Positions 49,374 to 60,414 of a DNA stretch of 64,000 bases are shown here, piece after piece. The DNA is taken from contig NZ_CP026115.2 in assembly GCF_009883635.2 (NCBI RefSeq), forward strand, positions 3,348,001 through 3,412,000, read 5' to 3'. Position 1 is the first letter of the stretch. Every line of letters starts with the position of its first letter. The notes beneath the pieces were generated by a model, which saw only the letters and a list, made by a program, of their open reading frames with translations, made no database searches and was not told the DNA's origin. The translations under genes were made by a program, and so were the position numbers. The DNA comes from Pseudomonas putida (lineage in GTDB: Bacteria; Pseudomonadota; Gammaproteobacteria; Pseudomonadales; Pseudomonadaceae).

Positions 49374-50129
49374 ATGCGTCGCCCTATGGTAGCTGGTAAC
49401 TGGAAGATGCACGGTACCCGCGCCAGCGTCGCTGAGCTGATCCTGGGCCTGGGCAATATGCCGGTGCCAAATGGTGTTGAAGTCGCGGTGTTCCCGCCGG
49501 TGCTGTTCATCAATCAAGTGGTTGATGGGCTGCAGGGCAAGGGAATCACTGTCGGAGCACAGAATTCTGCGGTAAAGCCCGATCAGGGCGCGCTGACCGG
49601 TGAAGTTGCACCGAGTCAGTTGGTTGAAGCAGGTTGCAAGTTGGTCTTGATTGGCCACTCCGAGCGTCGCCAGATTATCGGCGAAAGTGAAGAAGTGCTG
49701 AAAGAGAAGTTTGCAGCCGCTCAACTTAGTGGTTTAATGCCGGTGCTCTGCGTAGGGGAAACTCTTGAAGAGCGTGAGGCAGGCAAGACCCTTGAAGTTG
49801 TCGGGGGTCAACTAAGCAGTATCATCGACGCGTTCGGTGTTAAGGCTTTCGCCAATGCAGTAATCGCCTATGAGCCGGTTTGGGCCATTGGCACAGGTTT
49901 GACGGCTTCGCCTCAGCAAGCTCAGGATGTGCATGCAGCCATCCGTGCCCAGTTGGCGGCCGAAGACGCCGAAGTTGCCGCAAACGTGCAGCTTCTCTAC
50001 GGCGGCAGCGTGAAGGCGGCCAATGCGGCCGAACTGTTCGGCATGCCGGATATCGATGGGGGGCTCATTGGTGGAGCGTCCCTGAACGCAGACGAATTCG
50101 GTGCAATTTGTCGCGCCGCAGGAAACTGA
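49374..50129 (+). CDS. tpiA: Triose-phosphate isomerase
   Basis: The 251-residue TIM barrel contains the active-site Lys in AGNWKMHG near 11, His in IGHSERRQ near 95, and the catalytic Glu in [11 protein letters not shown] near 165-175. It interconverts dihydroxyacetone phosphate and glyceraldehyde 3-phosphate. secG starts 4 bp after the stop. The codon use here (more A/T, less GC) is noticeably less extreme than in flanking genes such as glmM. Confidence 0.96.
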   Translation: MRRPMVAGNWKMHGTRASVAELILGLGNMPVPNGVEVAVFPPVLFINQVVDGLQGKGITVGAQNSAVKPDQGALTGEVAPSQLVEAGCKLVLIGHSERRQIIGESEEVLKEKFAAAQLSGLMPVLCVGETLEEREAGKTLEVVGGQLSSIIDAFGVKAFANAVIAYEPVWAIGTGLTASPQQAQDVHAAIRAQLAAEDAEVAANVQLLYGGSVKAANAAELFGMPDIDGGLIGGASLNADEFGAICRAAGN

Positions 50130-50133
50130 ACAA

Positions 50134-50529
50134 ATGCTGGAAACAGTTATCGTTGTTTTTCATCTGTTGGCAGCGCTGTCGCTTGTAGTGCTGGTTCTGT
50201 TGCAACAGGGTAAAGGTGCGGAAGCAGGTGCATCTTTCGGCGCAGGTGCCTCAAACACTGTGTTCGGAAGCCAAGGTTCTGCTACCTTCCTGAGTAAATT
50301 GACTGCTATACTCGCTGCCACTTTCTTTTTGACAGCACTTGGGTTAGGATACTTCGCGAAGCAACAAGCTCACCAGCTTAGCCAAGCAGGTCTTCCAGAT
50401 CCAGCGGTGCTAGAAGTGAAAGAGCCGCAGAAACCGGCAGTTAATGATGATGTACCGGTGCTCCAGGAGCAGAAGAGCGACACCGCCCCTAAAGGTGATG
50501 TTCCTCCTCCAGCTGAAGAGCAGAAGTAA
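50134..50529 (+). CDS. secG: Protein translocase subunit SecG
   Basis: The 131-residue protein has two membrane helices (about residues 2-21 and 53-72) with the loop [24 protein letters not shown] between them, matching SecG. The C-terminal tail after the second helix is Pro/Glu/Lys rich and disordered. It aids SecYE/SecA protein export. It follows tpiA and precedes tRNA-Leu by 20 bp. Confidence 0.95.
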   Translation: MLETVIVVFHLLAALSLVVLVLLQQGKGAEAGASFGAGASNTVFGSQGSATFLSKLTAILAATFFLTALGLGYFAKQQAHQLSQAGLPDPAVLEVKEPQKPAVNDDVPVLQEQKSDTAPKGDVPPPAEEQK

Positions 50530-50549
50530 CGGGTTTCAAATGTAGTATT

Positions 50550-50635
50550 GCCGAGGTGGTGGAATTGGTAGACACGCAACCTTGAGGTGGTTGTGCCCAT
50601 AGGGTGTAGGGGTTCGAGTCCCCTTCTCGGTACCA
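50550..50635 (+). tRNA. tRNA-Leu (GAG)
   Basis: An 86-nt cloverleaf: acceptor GCCGAGG/...CTCGG, anticodon stem CAACC/GGTTG with loop TTGAGGT giving anticodon GAG, a long variable arm typical of class II tRNAs, T-arm GGTTCGAGTCC and encoded CCA. It lies between secG and tRNA-fMet, a conserved site in gammaproteobacteria. Confidence 0.96.
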
Positions 50636-50648
50636 ATTGAAGCTTGAG

Positions 50649-50671
50649 AGCCCGCTTTAGCGGGCTTTCTT
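50649..50671 (+). terminator. Terminator after tRNA-Leu
   Basis: AGCCCGC-TTTA-GCGGGCT forms a 7-bp stem followed by TTCTT, ending 36 bp after the tRNA 3' end. Confidence 0.75.
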
Positions 50672-50735
50672 GCAGGTGAAGGTTTGGATTTGACCCATAA
50701 GCAGGTTAAGTCTTATACTTTCGCCCCAGCTTTGT

Positions 50736-50812
<77 letters not shown>

Positions 50813-50822
50813 GCTTCAGCGG

Positions 50823-50844
50823 AGCCCCTTTTCAGGGGCTTTTT
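50823..50844 (+). terminator. Terminator after tRNA-fMet
   Basis: AGCCCCT-TTTC-AGGGGCT forms a 7-bp stem followed by four T residues. It ends 101 bp before the rimP start, so some read-through to rimP is possible. Confidence 0.85.
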
Positions 50845-50944
50845 GCTAGCCGAACAAAATTTACGGCGTCGTTGTCCTACGGCGCTTTCAGGGATGGGCG
50901 CTTCGCCCATTTTTTATTTGCACAGCATGCACGAGGGGGTTCAG

Positions 50945-51403
50945 GTGTCGAGCAAGCTAGAACAGTTGCAGGCCTTGTTGGCCCCGGTGGTCGAGGGTCT
51001 GGGCTATCAGTGCTGGGGGATCGAATTCGTATCCCAGGGTAAGCATTCGGTACTGCGCATCTATATCGACAAGGAAGACGGCATCCTGGTGGACGACTGC
51101 GAAGCGGTCAGCCGTCAGGCCAGCGCGATCCTCGATGTGGAAGATCCGATCAGCAGCGAATATACCCTTGAGGTCTCCTCTCCAGGCATGGATCGCCCAC
51201 TGTTCACTCTGGAACAGTTTGCCTCGCATGCCGGCGAACAAGTGAAGATCAAGCTGCGTTCACCCTTCGAGGGTCGTCGTAACTTCCAGGGCCTTCTCCG
51301 CGGTGTGGAGGATCAGGACGTGGTGGTCCAGGTGGACAACCAAGAGTTCCTGCTGCCGATCGACTCGATCGACAAGGCCAATATTATTCCCAGTTTTGAC
51401 TGA
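50945..51403 (+). CDS. rimP: Ribosome maturation factor RimP
   Basis: The 152-residue protein matches RimP, needed for 30S subunit maturation: [27 protein letters not shown] at the N-terminus, [15 protein letters not shown] in the middle, and the SH3-like C-terminal domain. The GTG at 50945 is chosen because GAGGGG lies six bases upstream; ATG 50927 has no such site. It heads the rimP-nusA-infB-rbfA-truB-rpsO-pnp cluster. Confidence 0.95.
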   Translation: MSSKLEQLQALLAPVVEGLGYQCWGIEFVSQGKHSVLRIYIDKEDGILVDDCEAVSRQASAILDVEDPISSEYTLEVSSPGMDRPLFTLEQFASHAGEQVKIKLRSPFEGRRNFQGLLRGVEDQDVVVQVDNQEFLLPIDSIDKANIIPSFD

Positions 51404-51462
51404 GACGTGCCGGGCCCGGCGGACTATCCGGGCCCAATGGCTTGCGCAAGGCGAGGCGTACG

Positions 51463-52944
51463 ATGAGCAAAGAAGTACTGCTGGTTGTTGAATCGGTATC
51501 CAACGAAAAAGGTGTACCGCCCGGCGTCATTTTCGAAGCGCTGGAAGTGGCCCTGGCTACTGCAACCAAAAAACGTTTTGAGGACGAAGTCGACCTGCGT
51601 GTGGAAATCAACCGCCACACCGGTAGCTACGAGACTTTCCGTCGCTGGACCGTGGTCGACGAGAACGACCTGGACGACCCGGCGATCGAAACTTGGCTGG
51701 ACAAGATCAAGGACACTCACCCGGAAGCAAAAGTCGGTGACGTGATCGAAGAAAAGATCGAGTCCATCGAATTCGGCCGTATCGCCGCGCAGACCGCCAA
51801 GCAGGTCATCGTGCAGAAGGTCCGTGAAGCCGAGCGCGCCCAGGTGGTCGACGCCTACCGCGAGCGAGTCAACGAGATCATCTCCGGCACCGTCAAGAAG
51901 GTCACCCGCGACAACGTCATCGTTGACCTGGGTAACAACGCCGAGGCCCTGCTGGCCCGCGAAGACATCATTCCACGTGAGACTTTCCGTGTTGGCGTGC
52001 GCCTGCGTGCGCTGCTCAAGGAAATCCGCACCGAGAACCGCGGTCCTCAGCTGATCCTGTCGCGCACCGCGCCGCAGATGCTGATCGAACTGTTCCGCAT
52101 CGAAGTGCCGGAAATCGCCGAAGGCCTCATCGAAGTCATGGCTGCTTCCCGTGATCCGGGATCGCGTGCCAAGATCGCCGTCCGCTCCAAGGACAAGCGC
52201 ATCGACCCGCAAGGTGCCTGCATCGGCATGCGCGGTTCGCGCGTCCAGGCCGTATCCGGCGAGCTGGGTGGTGAGCGTGTGGATATCGTCCTGTGGGACG
52301 AGAACCCGGCGCAATTCGTCATCAACGCCATGTCGCCGGCTGAAGTCGCGGCGATCATCGTTGATGAAGATGCCCATGCAATGGACATTGCCGTTGCCGA
52401 AGACAACCTGGCGCAAGCCATTGGCCGTGGTGGTCAGAACGTTCGCCTGGCCAGTCAGCTGACCGGCTGGACCCTGAACGTGATGACCGAGAAGGACATC
52501 CAGGCCAAGCAACAGGCTGAAACCGGCGACATCCTGCGCAATTTCATCGAAGAGCTGGAAGTCGACGAGGAGCTGGCCCAAGTGCTGGTCGACGAAGGCT
52601 TCACCAGCCTCGAAGAGATTGCCTACGTACCGTTGGAAGAAATGCTCAACATCGATGGCTTTGACGAAGATATCGTCAATGAGCTGCGCGCTCGTGCCAA
52701 GGACCGTTTGTTGACCAAGGCCATCGCTACCGAAGAAAAACTGGCAGACGCCCATCCGTCCGACGACCTGCTCTCCCTTGAGGGCATGGACAAGGACCTG
52801 GCAGCGGAACTGGCGGTGCGCGGCGTGGTTAACCGCGAAGACCTGGCCGAGCAGTCGATTGACGACCTGCTCGACATCGACGGCATCGACGAAGAGCGTG
52901 CCGGCAAGTTGATCATGGCCGCCCGAGCCCACTGGTTCGAGTAA
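51463..52944 (+). CDS. nusA: Transcription termination/antitermination protein NusA
   Basis: The 493-residue protein has the N-terminal RNA-polymerase-binding domain, an S1 domain (about 135-200; [16 protein letters not shown]), two KH domains (about 230-345), and two C-terminal acidic helix-hairpin-helix repeats ([17 protein letters not shown] and [16 protein letters not shown]). It modulates pausing, termination and antitermination. The ATG at 51463 begins the conserved [10 protein letters not shown] segment. Confidence 0.96.
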   Translation: MSKEVLLVVESVSNEKGVPPGVIFEALEVALATATKKRFEDEVDLRVEINRHTGSYETFRRWTVVDENDLDDPAIETWLDKIKDTHPEAKVGDVIEEKIESIEFGRIAAQTAKQVIVQKVREAERAQVVDAYRERVNEIISGTVKKVTRDNVIVDLGNNAEALLAREDIIPRETFRVGVRLRALLKEIRTENRGPQLILSRTAPQMLIELFRIEVPEIAEGLIEVMAASRDPGSRAKIAVRSKDKRIDPQGACIGMRGSRVQAVSGELGGERVDIVLWDENPAQFVINAMSPAEVAAIIVDEDAHAMDIAVAEDNLAQAIGRGGQNVRLASQLTGWTLNVMTEKDIQAKQQAETGDILRNFIEELEVDEELAQVLVDEGFTSLEEIAYVPLEEMLNIDGFDEDIVNELRARAKDRLLTKAIATEEKLADAHPSDDLLSLEGMDKDLAAELAVRGVVNREDLAEQSIDDLLDIDGIDEERAGKLIMAARAHWFE

Positions 52945-52971
52945 TTAGGCGCGGCCTGAGGAGAGAAGTGC

Positions 52972-55518
52972 ATGACGCAAGTCACGGTGAAAGAACTGGC
53001 CCAAGAGGTCGAGGCACCGGTAGAGCGCCTGCTGCAGCAGATGCGTGAGGCAGGTCTGCCGCACACCGACGCCGGTCAGGTAGTGACCGACAATGAGAAG
53101 CAGACTCTGCTGACCCATTTGAAGAGCAGCCACAAGAGCAAGGCGGAAGAGCCGCGCAAGATTACCTTGCAGCGCAAGACCACCAGCACCCTGCGTGTCG
53201 CCGGTAGCAAGAGCATCAGCGTAGAAGTACGCAAGAAGAAAGTTTTCGTTCAGCGCAGCCCGGAAGAAGTCCAGGCCGAGCAGAAGCGTGAGCTGGATGA
53301 GCGCCGCGCGGCCGAAAATGCCGCTCGCGACAAGGTCGAGGCCGAAGTTCGCCAGCGCAACGAAGAGCAGGCTCGCCGTCAGGCGGCCGACGCCGTTGCA
53401 GCATCGCCAGCCCCGGCGCCAGCTGCCAAGGCCGAGCCGGCGCCTGCCGCCGCCCCGGCCCCGGTAGTCGCCGACGTGCCTGCATCCGAAGACGCCGCAG
53501 CCCGTGCTGCCGAGCGCAAGAAGGACGAAGCCCGTCGCAACGAAGGCCGCACCCGTGACGAAGACCGTCGTGGTGGCGAGCGTCGTGGCGAAGCGCCGCG
53601 CGTGTCGATCAAGGTCAAGGTCAAGGAGAAGGAAAAGGCTCCGACGCCTCGTGCCGCACCGCGTACCACCGACGAAGAGAGCGATGGCGCTCGTCGTGGC
53701 CGTGGTGGCAAGAGCAAGCTGAAGAAGCGTAACCAGCACGGCTTCCAGAACCCGACCGGCCCCGTCATTCGTGACGTGACCATCGGCGAGACCATCACCG
53801 TCTCCGAGCTGGCCAACCAGATGTCCGTCAAGGGCGCCGAAGTGGTCAAGTTCATGTTCAAGATGGGCACCCCGGTGACCATCAACCAGGTGCTCGACCA
53901 GGAAACCGCTCAGCTGATCGCCGAAGAGCTGGGCCACAAGGTCACCCTGGTCAGCGATACCGCCCTGGAAGATTCCCTGGCCGAATCGCTGAAGTTCGAA
54001 GGTCAGACCGAGTCCCGTGCGCCGGTGGTTACCGTCATGGGTCACGTTGACCACGGTAAGACCTCGCTGCTCGACTACATCCGTCGTGCCAAGGTTGCTG
54101 CTGGCGAAGCCGGTGGTATTACCCAGCACATCGGTGCCTACCACGTGGAAACCGACCGCGGTATGGTCACCTTCCTCGATACCCCGGGCCACGCTGCGTT
54201 CACTCAGATGCGTGCTCGTGGTGCCAAGGCGACCGACATCGTCATCCTCGTGGTGGCGGCGGACGACGGCGTGATGCCGCAGACCCGCGAAGCCGTTCAG
54301 CATGCCAAGGCAGCTGGCGTTCCGCTGGTGGTTGCAGTGAACAAGATCGACAAGCCGGGTGCCGACCTCGATCGCATCCGCAACGAACTGGCCGTCGAAG
54401 GCGTGACCTCCGAGGACTGGGGTGGTGACACTCCGTTCGTCAAGGTTTCGGCGAAGATGGGTACCGGTGTCGACGAACTGCTCGAAGCCGTCCTGCTGCA
54501 GGCCGAGATCCTCGAGCTGACCGCCACCCCGACCGCTCCAGGTCGTGGCGTCGTGGTCGAGTCGCGCCTGGACAAGGGCCGCGGCCCAGTGGCGACCATC
54601 CTGGTTCAGGACGGTACCCTGCGTCAGGGCGACATGGTCCTGTGCGGTTCCAACTATGGCCGCGTGCGTGCCATGCTCGACGAGAACGGCAAGCCTGTGA
54701 AGGAAGCCGGCCCGTCGATCCCGGTCGAGATCCTTGGCCTGGACGGTACCCCGGAAGCCGGTGACGAGCTGTCCGTGGTTGCCGATGAGAAGAAGGCCCG
54801 CGAAGTTGCCCTGTTCCGTCAAGGCAAGTACCGCGAGGTCAAGCTGGCCCGTGCTCACGCTGGCAAGCTGGAAAACATCTTCGAGACCATGGGTCAGGAA
54901 GAGAAGAAGACCCTCAACATCGTCCTCAAGACCGACGTGCGTGGTTCCCTGGAAGCACTGCAGGGCTCGCTGGGCGGTCTGGGCAACGACGAAGTTCAGG
55001 TGCGCGTGATCGGTGGCGGCGTTGGTGGTATCACCGAAAGCGACGCCAACCTGGCGCTGGCTTCGAATGCAGTACTGTTCGGCTTCAACGTGCGTGCCGA
55101 TGCCGGCGCGCGCAAGATCGTCGAGCAGGAAGGTCTGGATATGCGTTACTACAACGTGATCTACGACATCATCGAAGACGTCAAGAAGGCCCTGACCGGC
55201 ATGCTCGGCAGCGATGTTCGCGAGAACATCCTGGGTGTCGCCGAAGTGCGTGACGTGTTCCGTTCGCCGAAGTTCGGCGCCATCGCTGGCTGTATGGTCA
55301 TCGAGGGTACCGTGTACCGCAACCGTCCGATCCGCGTACTGCGCGACGACGTTGTGATCTTCGAAGGCGAGCTGGAATCGCTGCGTCGCTTCAAGGACGA
55401 CGCTTCCGAAGTGCGTTCGGGCATGGAGTGCGGTATTGGCGTCAAGAGCTACAACGACGTCAAGGTCGGCGACAAGATCGAAGTCTTCGAGAAAGTCCAG
55501 GTTGCTCGTACCCTTTAA
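52972..55518 (+). CDS. infB: Translation initiation factor IF-2
   Basis: The 848-residue GTPase has an N-terminal helical IF2-N domain ([19 protein letters not shown]), a long Ala/Glu/Arg-rich charged linker (about 90-260), the G domain with G1 [14 protein letters not shown] near 355, G3 DTPGHAAF and G4 NKID, and C-terminal IF2 domains. It brings fMet-tRNA to the 30S subunit. Gene order places it between nusA and rbfA. A full-length antisense frame on the minus strand is a codon shadow. Confidence 0.97.
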   Translation: MTQVTVKELAQEVEAPVERLLQQMREAGLPHTDAGQVVTDNEKQTLLTHLKSSHKSKAEEPRKITLQRKTTSTLRVAGSKSISVEVRKKKVFVQRSPEEVQAEQKRELDERRAAENAARDKVEAEVRQRNEEQARRQAADAVAASPAPAPAAKAEPAPAAAPAPVVADVPASEDAAARAAERKKDEARRNEGRTRDEDRRGGERRGEAPRVSIKVKVKEKEKAPTPRAAPRTTDEESDGARRGRGGKSKLKKRNQHGFQNPTGPVIRDVTIGETITVSELANQMSVKGAEVVKFMFKMGTPVTINQVLDQETAQLIAEELGHKVTLVSDTALEDSLAESLKFEGQTESRAPVVTVMGHVDHGKTSLLDYIRRAKVAAGEAGGITQHIGAYHVETDRGMVTFLDTPGHAAFTQMRARGAKATDIVILVVAADDGVMPQTREAVQHAKAAGVPLVVAVNKIDKPGADLDRIRNELAVEGVTSEDWGGDTPFVKVSAKMGTGVDELLEAVLLQAEILELTATPTAPGRGVVVESRLDKGRGPVATILVQDGTLRQGDMVLCGSNYGRVRAMLDENGKPVKEAGPSIPVEILGLDGTPEAGDELSVVADEKKAREVALFRQGKYREVKLARAHAGKLENIFETMGQEEKKTLNIVLKTDVRGSLEALQGSLGGLGNDEVQVRVIGGGVGGITESDANLALASNAVLFGFNVRADAGARKIVEQEGLDMRYYNVIYDIIEDVKKALTGMLGSDVRENILGVAEVRDVFRSPKFGAIAGCMVIEGTVYRNRPIRVLRDDVVIFEGELESLRRFKDDASEVRSGMECGIGVKSYNDVKVGDKIEVFEKVQVARTL

Positions 55519-55575
55519 GGGTGAGCAGGGCGCCAGCCCCCGCCGCAGGGCGGTGGGCAGCGCCTCAGTAGGTAG

Positions 55576-55608
55576 CGCCCGGTCAGGCTTCAGCCTCACC
55601 GGGCGTTT
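55576..55608 (+). other. Hairpin between infB and rbfA
   Basis: CGCCCGGT and ACCGGGCG form a stem with inner pairing CAGGC/GCCTC-type across TTCA, followed by only TTT. This is at best a weak terminator or processing site within the operon. Confidence 0.5.
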
Positions 55609-55634
55609 GCCGCTTTAAGTTACAGGTAGCAAGA

Positions 55635-56033
55635 ATGGCCAAAGAATACAGCCGTACCCAACGTATCGGTGATCAGATGCAGCGCGAGCTGGCCGAGCTG
55701 ATCCGCCGTGAAGTCAAGGACCCACGCGTCGGTCTGGTGACCATCACCGCCGTGGATGTCAGCCGCGACCTGGGCCACGCCAAGGTCTTCATCACCGTCA
55801 TGGGCGAAGAAACGCCAGACGCCGTGCAGCAGTCGCTCAAGGCCCTGAACAGCGCCGCAAGCTTCCTGCGCCTGCATCTGGGCCGCTCGATGCAGCTGCG
55901 CAGCGTGCCGCAGTTGCACTTCCACTTTGATGAAAGTGTCAGCCGCGGTGTCCACCTGTCGGCGCTGATCGAACGTGCAGTGGCCGAAGACCGCCTGCAC
56001 AAGGATGCCGACGAGCCGGACGCCAAGGAGTAA
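55635..56033 (+). CDS. rbfA: Ribosome-binding factor A
   Basis: The 132-residue protein has the KH-like RbfA fold ([48 protein letters not shown]). It aids 16S rRNA 5'-end maturation during cold adaptation. It is placed between infB and truB, with truB starting 3 bp after its stop. Confidence 0.95.
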   Translation: MAKEYSRTQRIGDQMQRELAELIRREVKDPRVGLVTITAVDVSRDLGHAKVFITVMGEETPDAVQQSLKALNSAASFLRLHLGRSMQLRSVPQLHFHFDESVSRGVHLSALIERAVAEDRLHKDADEPDAKE

Positions 56034-56036
56034 GCG

Positions 56037-56954
56037 GTGGCCCAGGTCAAACGTATCCGCCGCAATGTCAGCGGCATCATCCTGCTCGACAAGCCGCTGG
56101 GCTTCACCTCCAACGCTGCGCTGCAGAAGGTGCGCTGGCTGCTCAATGCCGAGAAGGCCGGCCACACCGGCAGCCTCGACCCGCTGGCCACCGGCGTGCT
56201 GCCGCTGTGTTTCGGTGAGGCGACCAAGTTTTCGCAGTACCTGCTCGATTCCGACAAGGGCTACGAAACGGTCATGCAGATGGGGCAGACTACCAGCACC
56301 GCGGACGCTGAAGGCGAAGTCCTGCAGACCCGCGAGGTAACCGTTGGTCGCGCCGATATCGAAGCTGTGATTCCGCGTTTTCGCGGTGAAATCCTTCAAG
56401 TACCGCCGATGTACTCGGCGCTCAAGCGCGACGGTCAGCCGCTTTACAAACTGGCGCGTGCAGGAGAGGTAGTGGAGCGCGATGCGCGTTCTGTTACTAT
56501 TGGCCGCTTGGAGTTGCTCGAGTGCGAAGGCACCCGTGCGCGGTTGTCGGTTGGCTGCAGCAAAGGCACCTATATCCGTACCCTGGTGGAGGATATCGGC
56601 GAGGCCCTGGGCTGTGGCGCCTATGTCGCCGAGTTGCGCCGGACCCAGGCCGGGCCTTTCGCCCTGGCCCAGACGGTAACCCTCGAAGAACTCGAGCAGG
56701 CCCATGCCGAAGGTGGCAACGAAGCGCTCGATCGCTTCCTGATGCCGTCCGACAGCGGGCTGCAGGACTGGCCACTGGTGTGCCTGTCCGAGCACAGCGC
56801 TTTCTACTGGCTGCATGGCCAGGCAGTGCGTGCACCGGATGCACCGCAGTTCGGCATGGTCCGCGTACAGGATCACAATGGCCGCTTCATCGGTATCGGT
56901 GAAGTGAGCGAAGACGGGCGCATTGCGCCGCGTCGACTGATTCGGTCGGAATGA
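56037..56954 (+). CDS. truB: tRNA pseudouridine-55 synthase
   Basis: The 305-residue enzyme shows [18 protein letters not shown] near residues 13-30 and the catalytic Asp in [15 protein letters not shown] near 45. It forms pseudouridine 55 in the T-loop of tRNAs. It begins at a GTG directly after rbfA. A C-terminal PUA-like region follows from about 250. Confidence 0.95.
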   Translation: MAQVKRIRRNVSGIILLDKPLGFTSNAALQKVRWLLNAEKAGHTGSLDPLATGVLPLCFGEATKFSQYLLDSDKGYETVMQMGQTTSTADAEGEVLQTREVTVGRADIEAVIPRFRGEILQVPPMYSALKRDGQPLYKLARAGEVVERDARSVTIGRLELLECEGTRARLSVGCSKGTYIRTLVEDIGEALGCGAYVAELRRTQAGPFALAQTVTLEELEQAHAEGGNEALDRFLMPSDSGLQDWPLVCLSEHSAFYWLHGQAVRAPDAPQFGMVRVQDHNGRFIGIGEVSEDGRIAPRRLIRSE

Positions 56955-57103
56955 CCGAAACCACCGGCCGAGGCTTTGGCTGAAACCGTTGGACCGAGGG
57001 TGGCTGTCAGTAGGCACGGTCACAGCTCATTTTATTAATACAGGGTTTTGTCCCTGGCCTATTGGACCCCGTTTGCGGGATCCGTTTAATTTGGAGAAGC
57101 CTC

Positions 57104-57373
57104 ATGGCCCTCAGCGTTGAAGAAAAAGCTCAAATCGTTACCGACTTCCAGCAAGCAGCTGGTGACACTGGTAGCCCGGAAGTTCAGGTTGCTCTGCTGA
57201 CCGCGAACATCAACAAGCTGCAAGGCCACTTCAAGGCCAACGGTAAAGACCACCACTCCCGTCGTGGCCTGATCCGTATGGTTAACCAGCGTCGTAAGCT
57301 GCTGGACTACCTGAAGGGCAAAGACACCACTCGTTACAGCGCCCTGATCGGTCGCCTGGGCCTGCGTCGCTAA
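57104..57373 (+). CDS. rpsO: 30S ribosomal protein S15
   Basis: The 89-residue protein matches S15 throughout ([11 protein letters not shown]...[38 protein letters not shown]). It binds the central domain of 16S rRNA and, in relatives, represses its own translation via its leader. The 149-bp upstream region holds an AT-rich stretch and a CAGGG...CCCTG hairpin near 57043-57058, which may be part of that leader. Confidence 0.97.
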   Translation: MALSVEEKAQIVTDFQQAAGDTGSPEVQVALLTANINKLQGHFKANGKDHHSRRGLIRMVNQRRKLLDYLKGKDTTRYSALIGRLGLRR

Positions 57374-57398
57374 TAGCGGCCTGGTCAGTGGTGTGCAT

Positions 57399-57525
57399 GG
57401 CGTGTCGCAGGCTTCGGCTATGCTGCTTTGCAGCATCGCCGTCGGACACGCCACGCGTATCTCCGAGGTTGGCAGCCTGGTTTTGCTGAGCGGTTTACCG
57501 CGCAGCAACCAGGCTCCCAACCTCG
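57399..57525 (+). promoter_or_regulatory. pnp leader: two long hairpins, likely RNase III site
   Basis: Hairpin A (57399-57452) pairs GGCGTGTC with GACACGCC and continues inward to ATGCTGC-TTT-GCAGCAT. Hairpin B (57464-57525) pairs CGAGGTTGG with CCAACCTCG and inner GCCTGGTT / AACCAGGC. Both are long, near-perfect, and lie 98 bp or more before pnp, matching the known arrangement in which RNase III cleaves the pnp leader and PNPase then autoregulates. The terminating function toward rpsO is also possible. Confidence 0.75.
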
Positions 57526-57622
57526 TGTTGTATCTGGACGGTCAATGGGGCCGATTCCCCGTTCTGCCCAAGAATTCGCAAGAAACCAGTTCCCCCAGAG
57601 CCACTGAAAAAGGTAGGAAACC

Positions 57623-59728
57623 GTGAACCCGGTAATCAAGAAATTCCAGTTCGGTCAATCGACCGTTACTCTCGAAACGGGCCGTATCGCCCGTCAGGCA
57701 ACCGGCGCCGTGCTGGTGACCGTCGACAACGACGTCACCGTGCTGGTAACCGTGGTCGGTGCCAAGCAGGCCGATCCAGGCAAGGGTTTCTTCCCGCTGT
57801 CGGTCCACTACCAGGAAAAGACCTACGCCGCCGGCAAGATCCCGGGTGGCTTCTTCAAGCGTGAAGGCCGTCCTTCCGAGAAAGAGACGCTGACCTCGCG
57901 CCTGATCGACCGTCCGATCCGCCCGCTGTTCCCAGAAGGTTTCATGAACGAAGTGCAGGTTGTCTGCACCGTGGTTTCCACCAGCAAGAAGACCGACCCG
58001 GACATCGCTGCGATGATCGGTACCTCGGCTGCCCTGGCGATCTCCGGCATTCCATTCGAAGGCCCGATCGGCGCTGCCCGCGTTGCCTTCCACGAAAGCA
58101 CCGGCTACCTGCTGAACCCGACCTACGAGCAACTGGCTGCCTCGAGCCTGGACATGGTCGTTGCCGGTACCTCCGATGCCGTGCTGATGGTTGAATCGGA
58201 AGCTCAAGAGCTGACCGAAGACCAGATGCTGGGCGCCGTACTGTTCGCCCATGACGAGTTCCAGGCTGTTATCCAGGCTGTCAAAGAGCTGGCTGCAGAA
58301 GCTGCCAAGCCGACCTGGGACTGGAAACCGGCCGTTGCCAACACCGAACTGTTCAACGCCATCCGTGCTGAATTCGGCGAAGCTGTTTCCCAGGGCTACA
58401 CCATCACCGTCAAGGCCGACCGTTACGCGCGCCTGGGCGAGCTGCGCGACCAGGCCGTTGCCAAGTTCTCCGGTGAAGAAGGCCAACCTTCGGCTGGCGA
58501 AGTCAAAGACATCTTCGGCGAAATCGAATACCGCACCGTTCGCGAAAACATCGTCAACGGCAAGCCACGTATCGACGGCCGTGACACCAAGACCGTGCGT
58601 CCGCTGAACATCGAAGTCGGTGTGCTGCCGAAGACCCACGGCTCGGCGCTGTTCACCCGTGGCGAAACCCAGGCCCTGGTCGTTGCGACCCTGGGTACTG
58701 CGCGCGACGCCCAGCTGCTGGACACCCTCGAAGGCGAGAAGAAAGACCCGTTCATGCTGCACTACAACTTCCCGCCGTTCTCGGTGGGCGAATGTGGTCG
58801 CATGGGTGGTGCCGGCCGCCGCGAAATCGGCCACGGCCGTCTGGCCCGTCGTTCGGTCCAGGCCATGCTGCCAGCCGCTGACGTGTTCCCGTACACCATC
58901 CGCGTGGTTTCGGAAATCACCGAATCCAACGGTTCCAGCTCCATGGCTTCGGTCTGTGGTGCTTCCCTGGCACTGATGGACGCTGGTGTACCGATGAAGG
59001 CGCCAGTTGCCGGTATCGCCATGGGCCTGGTCAAGGAAGGCGAGAAGTTCGCAGTCCTGACCGACATCCTCGGTGACGAAGACCACCTCGGCGACATGGA
59101 CTTCAAGGTTGCGGGTACCGCCAAAGGCGTTACCGCACTGCAGATGGACATCAAGATCAACGGCATCACCGAAGAGATCATGGAAATCGCCCTGGGCCAA
59201 GCCCTGGAAGCGCGCCTGAACATCCTCGGCCAGATGAACCAGATCATTGGCGAGTCGCGTACCGAACTGTCGGCCAACGCCCCGACCATGATCGCGATGA
59301 AGATCGACACCGACAAGATCCGTGACGTCATCGGCAAAGGCGGCGCTACCATTCGCGCCATCTGCGAAGAGACCAAAGCGTCGATCGACATCGAAGACGA
59401 CGGCTCGATCAAGATCTTCGGCGAGACCAAGGAAGCTGCAGATGCTGCCAAGCAGCGCATTCTGGGCATCACCGCCGAAGCCGAGATCGGCAAGATCTAC
59501 GTCGGCAAGGTCGAGCGCATCGTCGACTTCGGCGCCTTCGTCAACATCCTGCCTGGCAAGGACGGCCTGGTGCACATCTCGATGCTGAGCGATGCTCGCG
59601 TAGAGAAAGTGACCGACGTGCTGAAAGAAGGTCAGGAAGTCGAAGTGCTGGTACTGGACGTGGACAACCGCGGCCGTATCAAGTTGTCGATCAAGGACGT
59701 TGCTGCTGCAAAGGCTTCGGGCGTCTAA
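57623..59728 (+). CDS. pnp: Polyribonucleotide nucleotidyltransferase (PNPase)
   Basis: The 701-residue enzyme has two RNase-PH-like domains ([19 protein letters not shown] at the start; second domain with GRRNIGHG-like segment [14 protein letters not shown] near 395-408), then a KH domain (about 555-620, [15 protein letters not shown]) and an S1 domain (about 620-690, [26 protein letters not shown]). It degrades RNA 3' to 5' with phosphate and is part of the degradosome. It starts at GTG 57623. A leader with two hairpins precedes it; a terminator follows. Confidence 0.97.
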   Translation: MNPVIKKFQFGQSTVTLETGRIARQATGAVLVTVDNDVTVLVTVVGAKQADPGKGFFPLSVHYQEKTYAAGKIPGGFFKREGRPSEKETLTSRLIDRPIRPLFPEGFMNEVQVVCTVVSTSKKTDPDIAAMIGTSAALAISGIPFEGPIGAARVAFHESTGYLLNPTYEQLAASSLDMVVAGTSDAVLMVESEAQELTEDQMLGAVLFAHDEFQAVIQAVKELAAEAAKPTWDWKPAVANTELFNAIRAEFGEAVSQGYTITVKADRYARLGELRDQAVAKFSGEEGQPSAGEVKDIFGEIEYRTVRENIVNGKPRIDGRDTKTVRPLNIEVGVLPKTHGSALFTRGETQALVVATLGTARDAQLLDTLEGEKKDPFMLHYNFPPFSVGECGRMGGAGRREIGHGRLARRSVQAMLPAADVFPYTIRVVSEITESNGSSSMASVCGASLALMDAGVPMKAPVAGIAMGLVKEGEKFAVLTDILGDEDHLGDMDFKVAGTAKGVTALQMDIKINGITEEIMEIALGQALEARLNILGQMNQIIGESRTELSANAPTMIAMKIDTDKIRDVIGKGGATIRAICEETKASIDIEDDGSIKIFGETKEAADAAKQRILGITAEAEIGKIYVGKVERIVDFGAFVNILPGKDGLVHISMLSDARVEKVTDVLKEGQEVEVLVLDVDNRGRIKLSIKDVAAAKASGV

Positions 59729-59746
59729 GCGACCGTCACGCTGCAG

Positions 59747-59774
59747 AAAAAGGGTCCTTCGGGGCCCTTTTTTT
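59747..59774 (+). terminator. Terminator after pnp
   Basis: AAAGGGTCC-TTCG-GGGCCCTTT forms a 9-bp stem (one G-T pair) with a UUCG tetraloop and a seven-T tail, 18 bp after the pnp stop. Confidence 0.93.
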
Positions 59775-59910
59775 ATGCGCGCCGGGAACCTTTTGCGGAC
59801 TTGCATCTTGCATGCAGGTTTTCCCGGCTGATTGCAAAATGCACGACGGCCATTTGCCTATTAAATTAATAAGCCATTGATTTATAAAGAAAAACTTTCA
59901 GATTAAAAGC

Positions 59911-59926
59911 TGGCACAGCACCTGCA
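59911..59926 (+). promoter_or_regulatory. Sigma-54-type promoter candidate
   Basis: TGGCAC-AGCACC-TGCA has the invariant GG (-24) and GC (-12) with the correct spacing and matches TGGCACG-N4-TTGCW at most positions. It is about 65 bp upstream of the BON-protein ATG. The 60 bp before it are AT-rich, as needed for IHF-assisted activation, but I cannot name an activator site. Confidence 0.55.
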
Positions 59927-59990
59927 TCTACATTCCTACCTGCCGCCAGGACTAACGGCGCAGACCTTTCGACAAACAGGAGTGACCCAA

Positions 59991-60341
59991 ATGAAGAAGT
60001 TCGCCATTGCTGCCGCTACTGCTACTGCTCTGACGCTGACCATGGCCAACGGAGCCTTTGCCGCCGAGCCAACTCAGGCTCCGGTCATGCTGGCTGCCAA
60101 TACCGTGGACAACGCCAAACAGGAAGGTTCTGACACCTGGATCACCACCAAGGTCAAGGCTGACCTGATGACCGAGAAAGGCGTACCGGGTAGCGACATC
60201 AAAGTCGAAACCAGCCAGGGTGTTGTTTCCCTGTCTTCGGACGTGAAGGTGACCGAATCGCAAAAGGCTGAAGCCGTTCGCATCACCAAGAATATCAAAG
60301 GCGTCAAAAGCGTGATGTCTGATGGCTTGAAAGCCGAATAA
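59991..60341 (+). CDS. BON-domain periplasmic protein (OsmY-like)
   Basis: The 116-residue protein starts with a signal peptide (MKKFAIAAATATALTLTMANGAFA), followed by one BON domain (DTWITTKVKADLMTEKGVPGSDIKVETSQGVVSLSSDV). BON proteins bind the cell envelope and are often stress-induced; OsmY has two such domains, so this is a shorter single-domain relative. The ATG at 59991 has AGGAG eight bases upstream. It stands alone with its own candidate sigma-54 promoter and terminator. Confidence 0.88.
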   Translation: MKKFAIAAATATALTLTMANGAFAAEPTQAPVMLAANTVDNAKQEGSDTWITTKVKADLMTEKGVPGSDIKVETSQGVVSLSSDVKVTESQKAEAVRITKNIKGVKSVMSDGLKAE

Positions 60342-60381
60342 GGAATGTCCCGTCGGCCAAATGGATTTGGCCACCCCTATC

Positions 60382-60411
60382 AAAGCCCCGGCAATTGCCA
60401 GGGCTTTTTTT
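60382..60411 (+). terminator. Terminator of the BON-protein gene
   Basis: AAAGCCC pairs with GGGCTTT around the inner palindrome GGCAATTGCC, followed by seven T residues; it lies 40 bp after the stop and directly before the convergent monooxygenase gene. Confidence 0.9.
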
Positions 60412-60414
60412 ATC

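Noticed and set aside
52945..55599. 884-codon open frame antisense to infB
   Set aside because: Same reason as for carB; starts beyond infB and reads through both strands' structure, with no recognisable domain.
57393..57626. 77-codon frame in the pnp leader starting with GTG
   Set aside because: It lies over the two leader hairpins, has no ribosome-binding site, and its codon use reflects the hairpin stems. RNA structure explains this region better.
57542..59806. 754-codon open frame antisense to pnp
   Set aside because: Shadow of pnp; the pnp frame shows all domains of PNPase.
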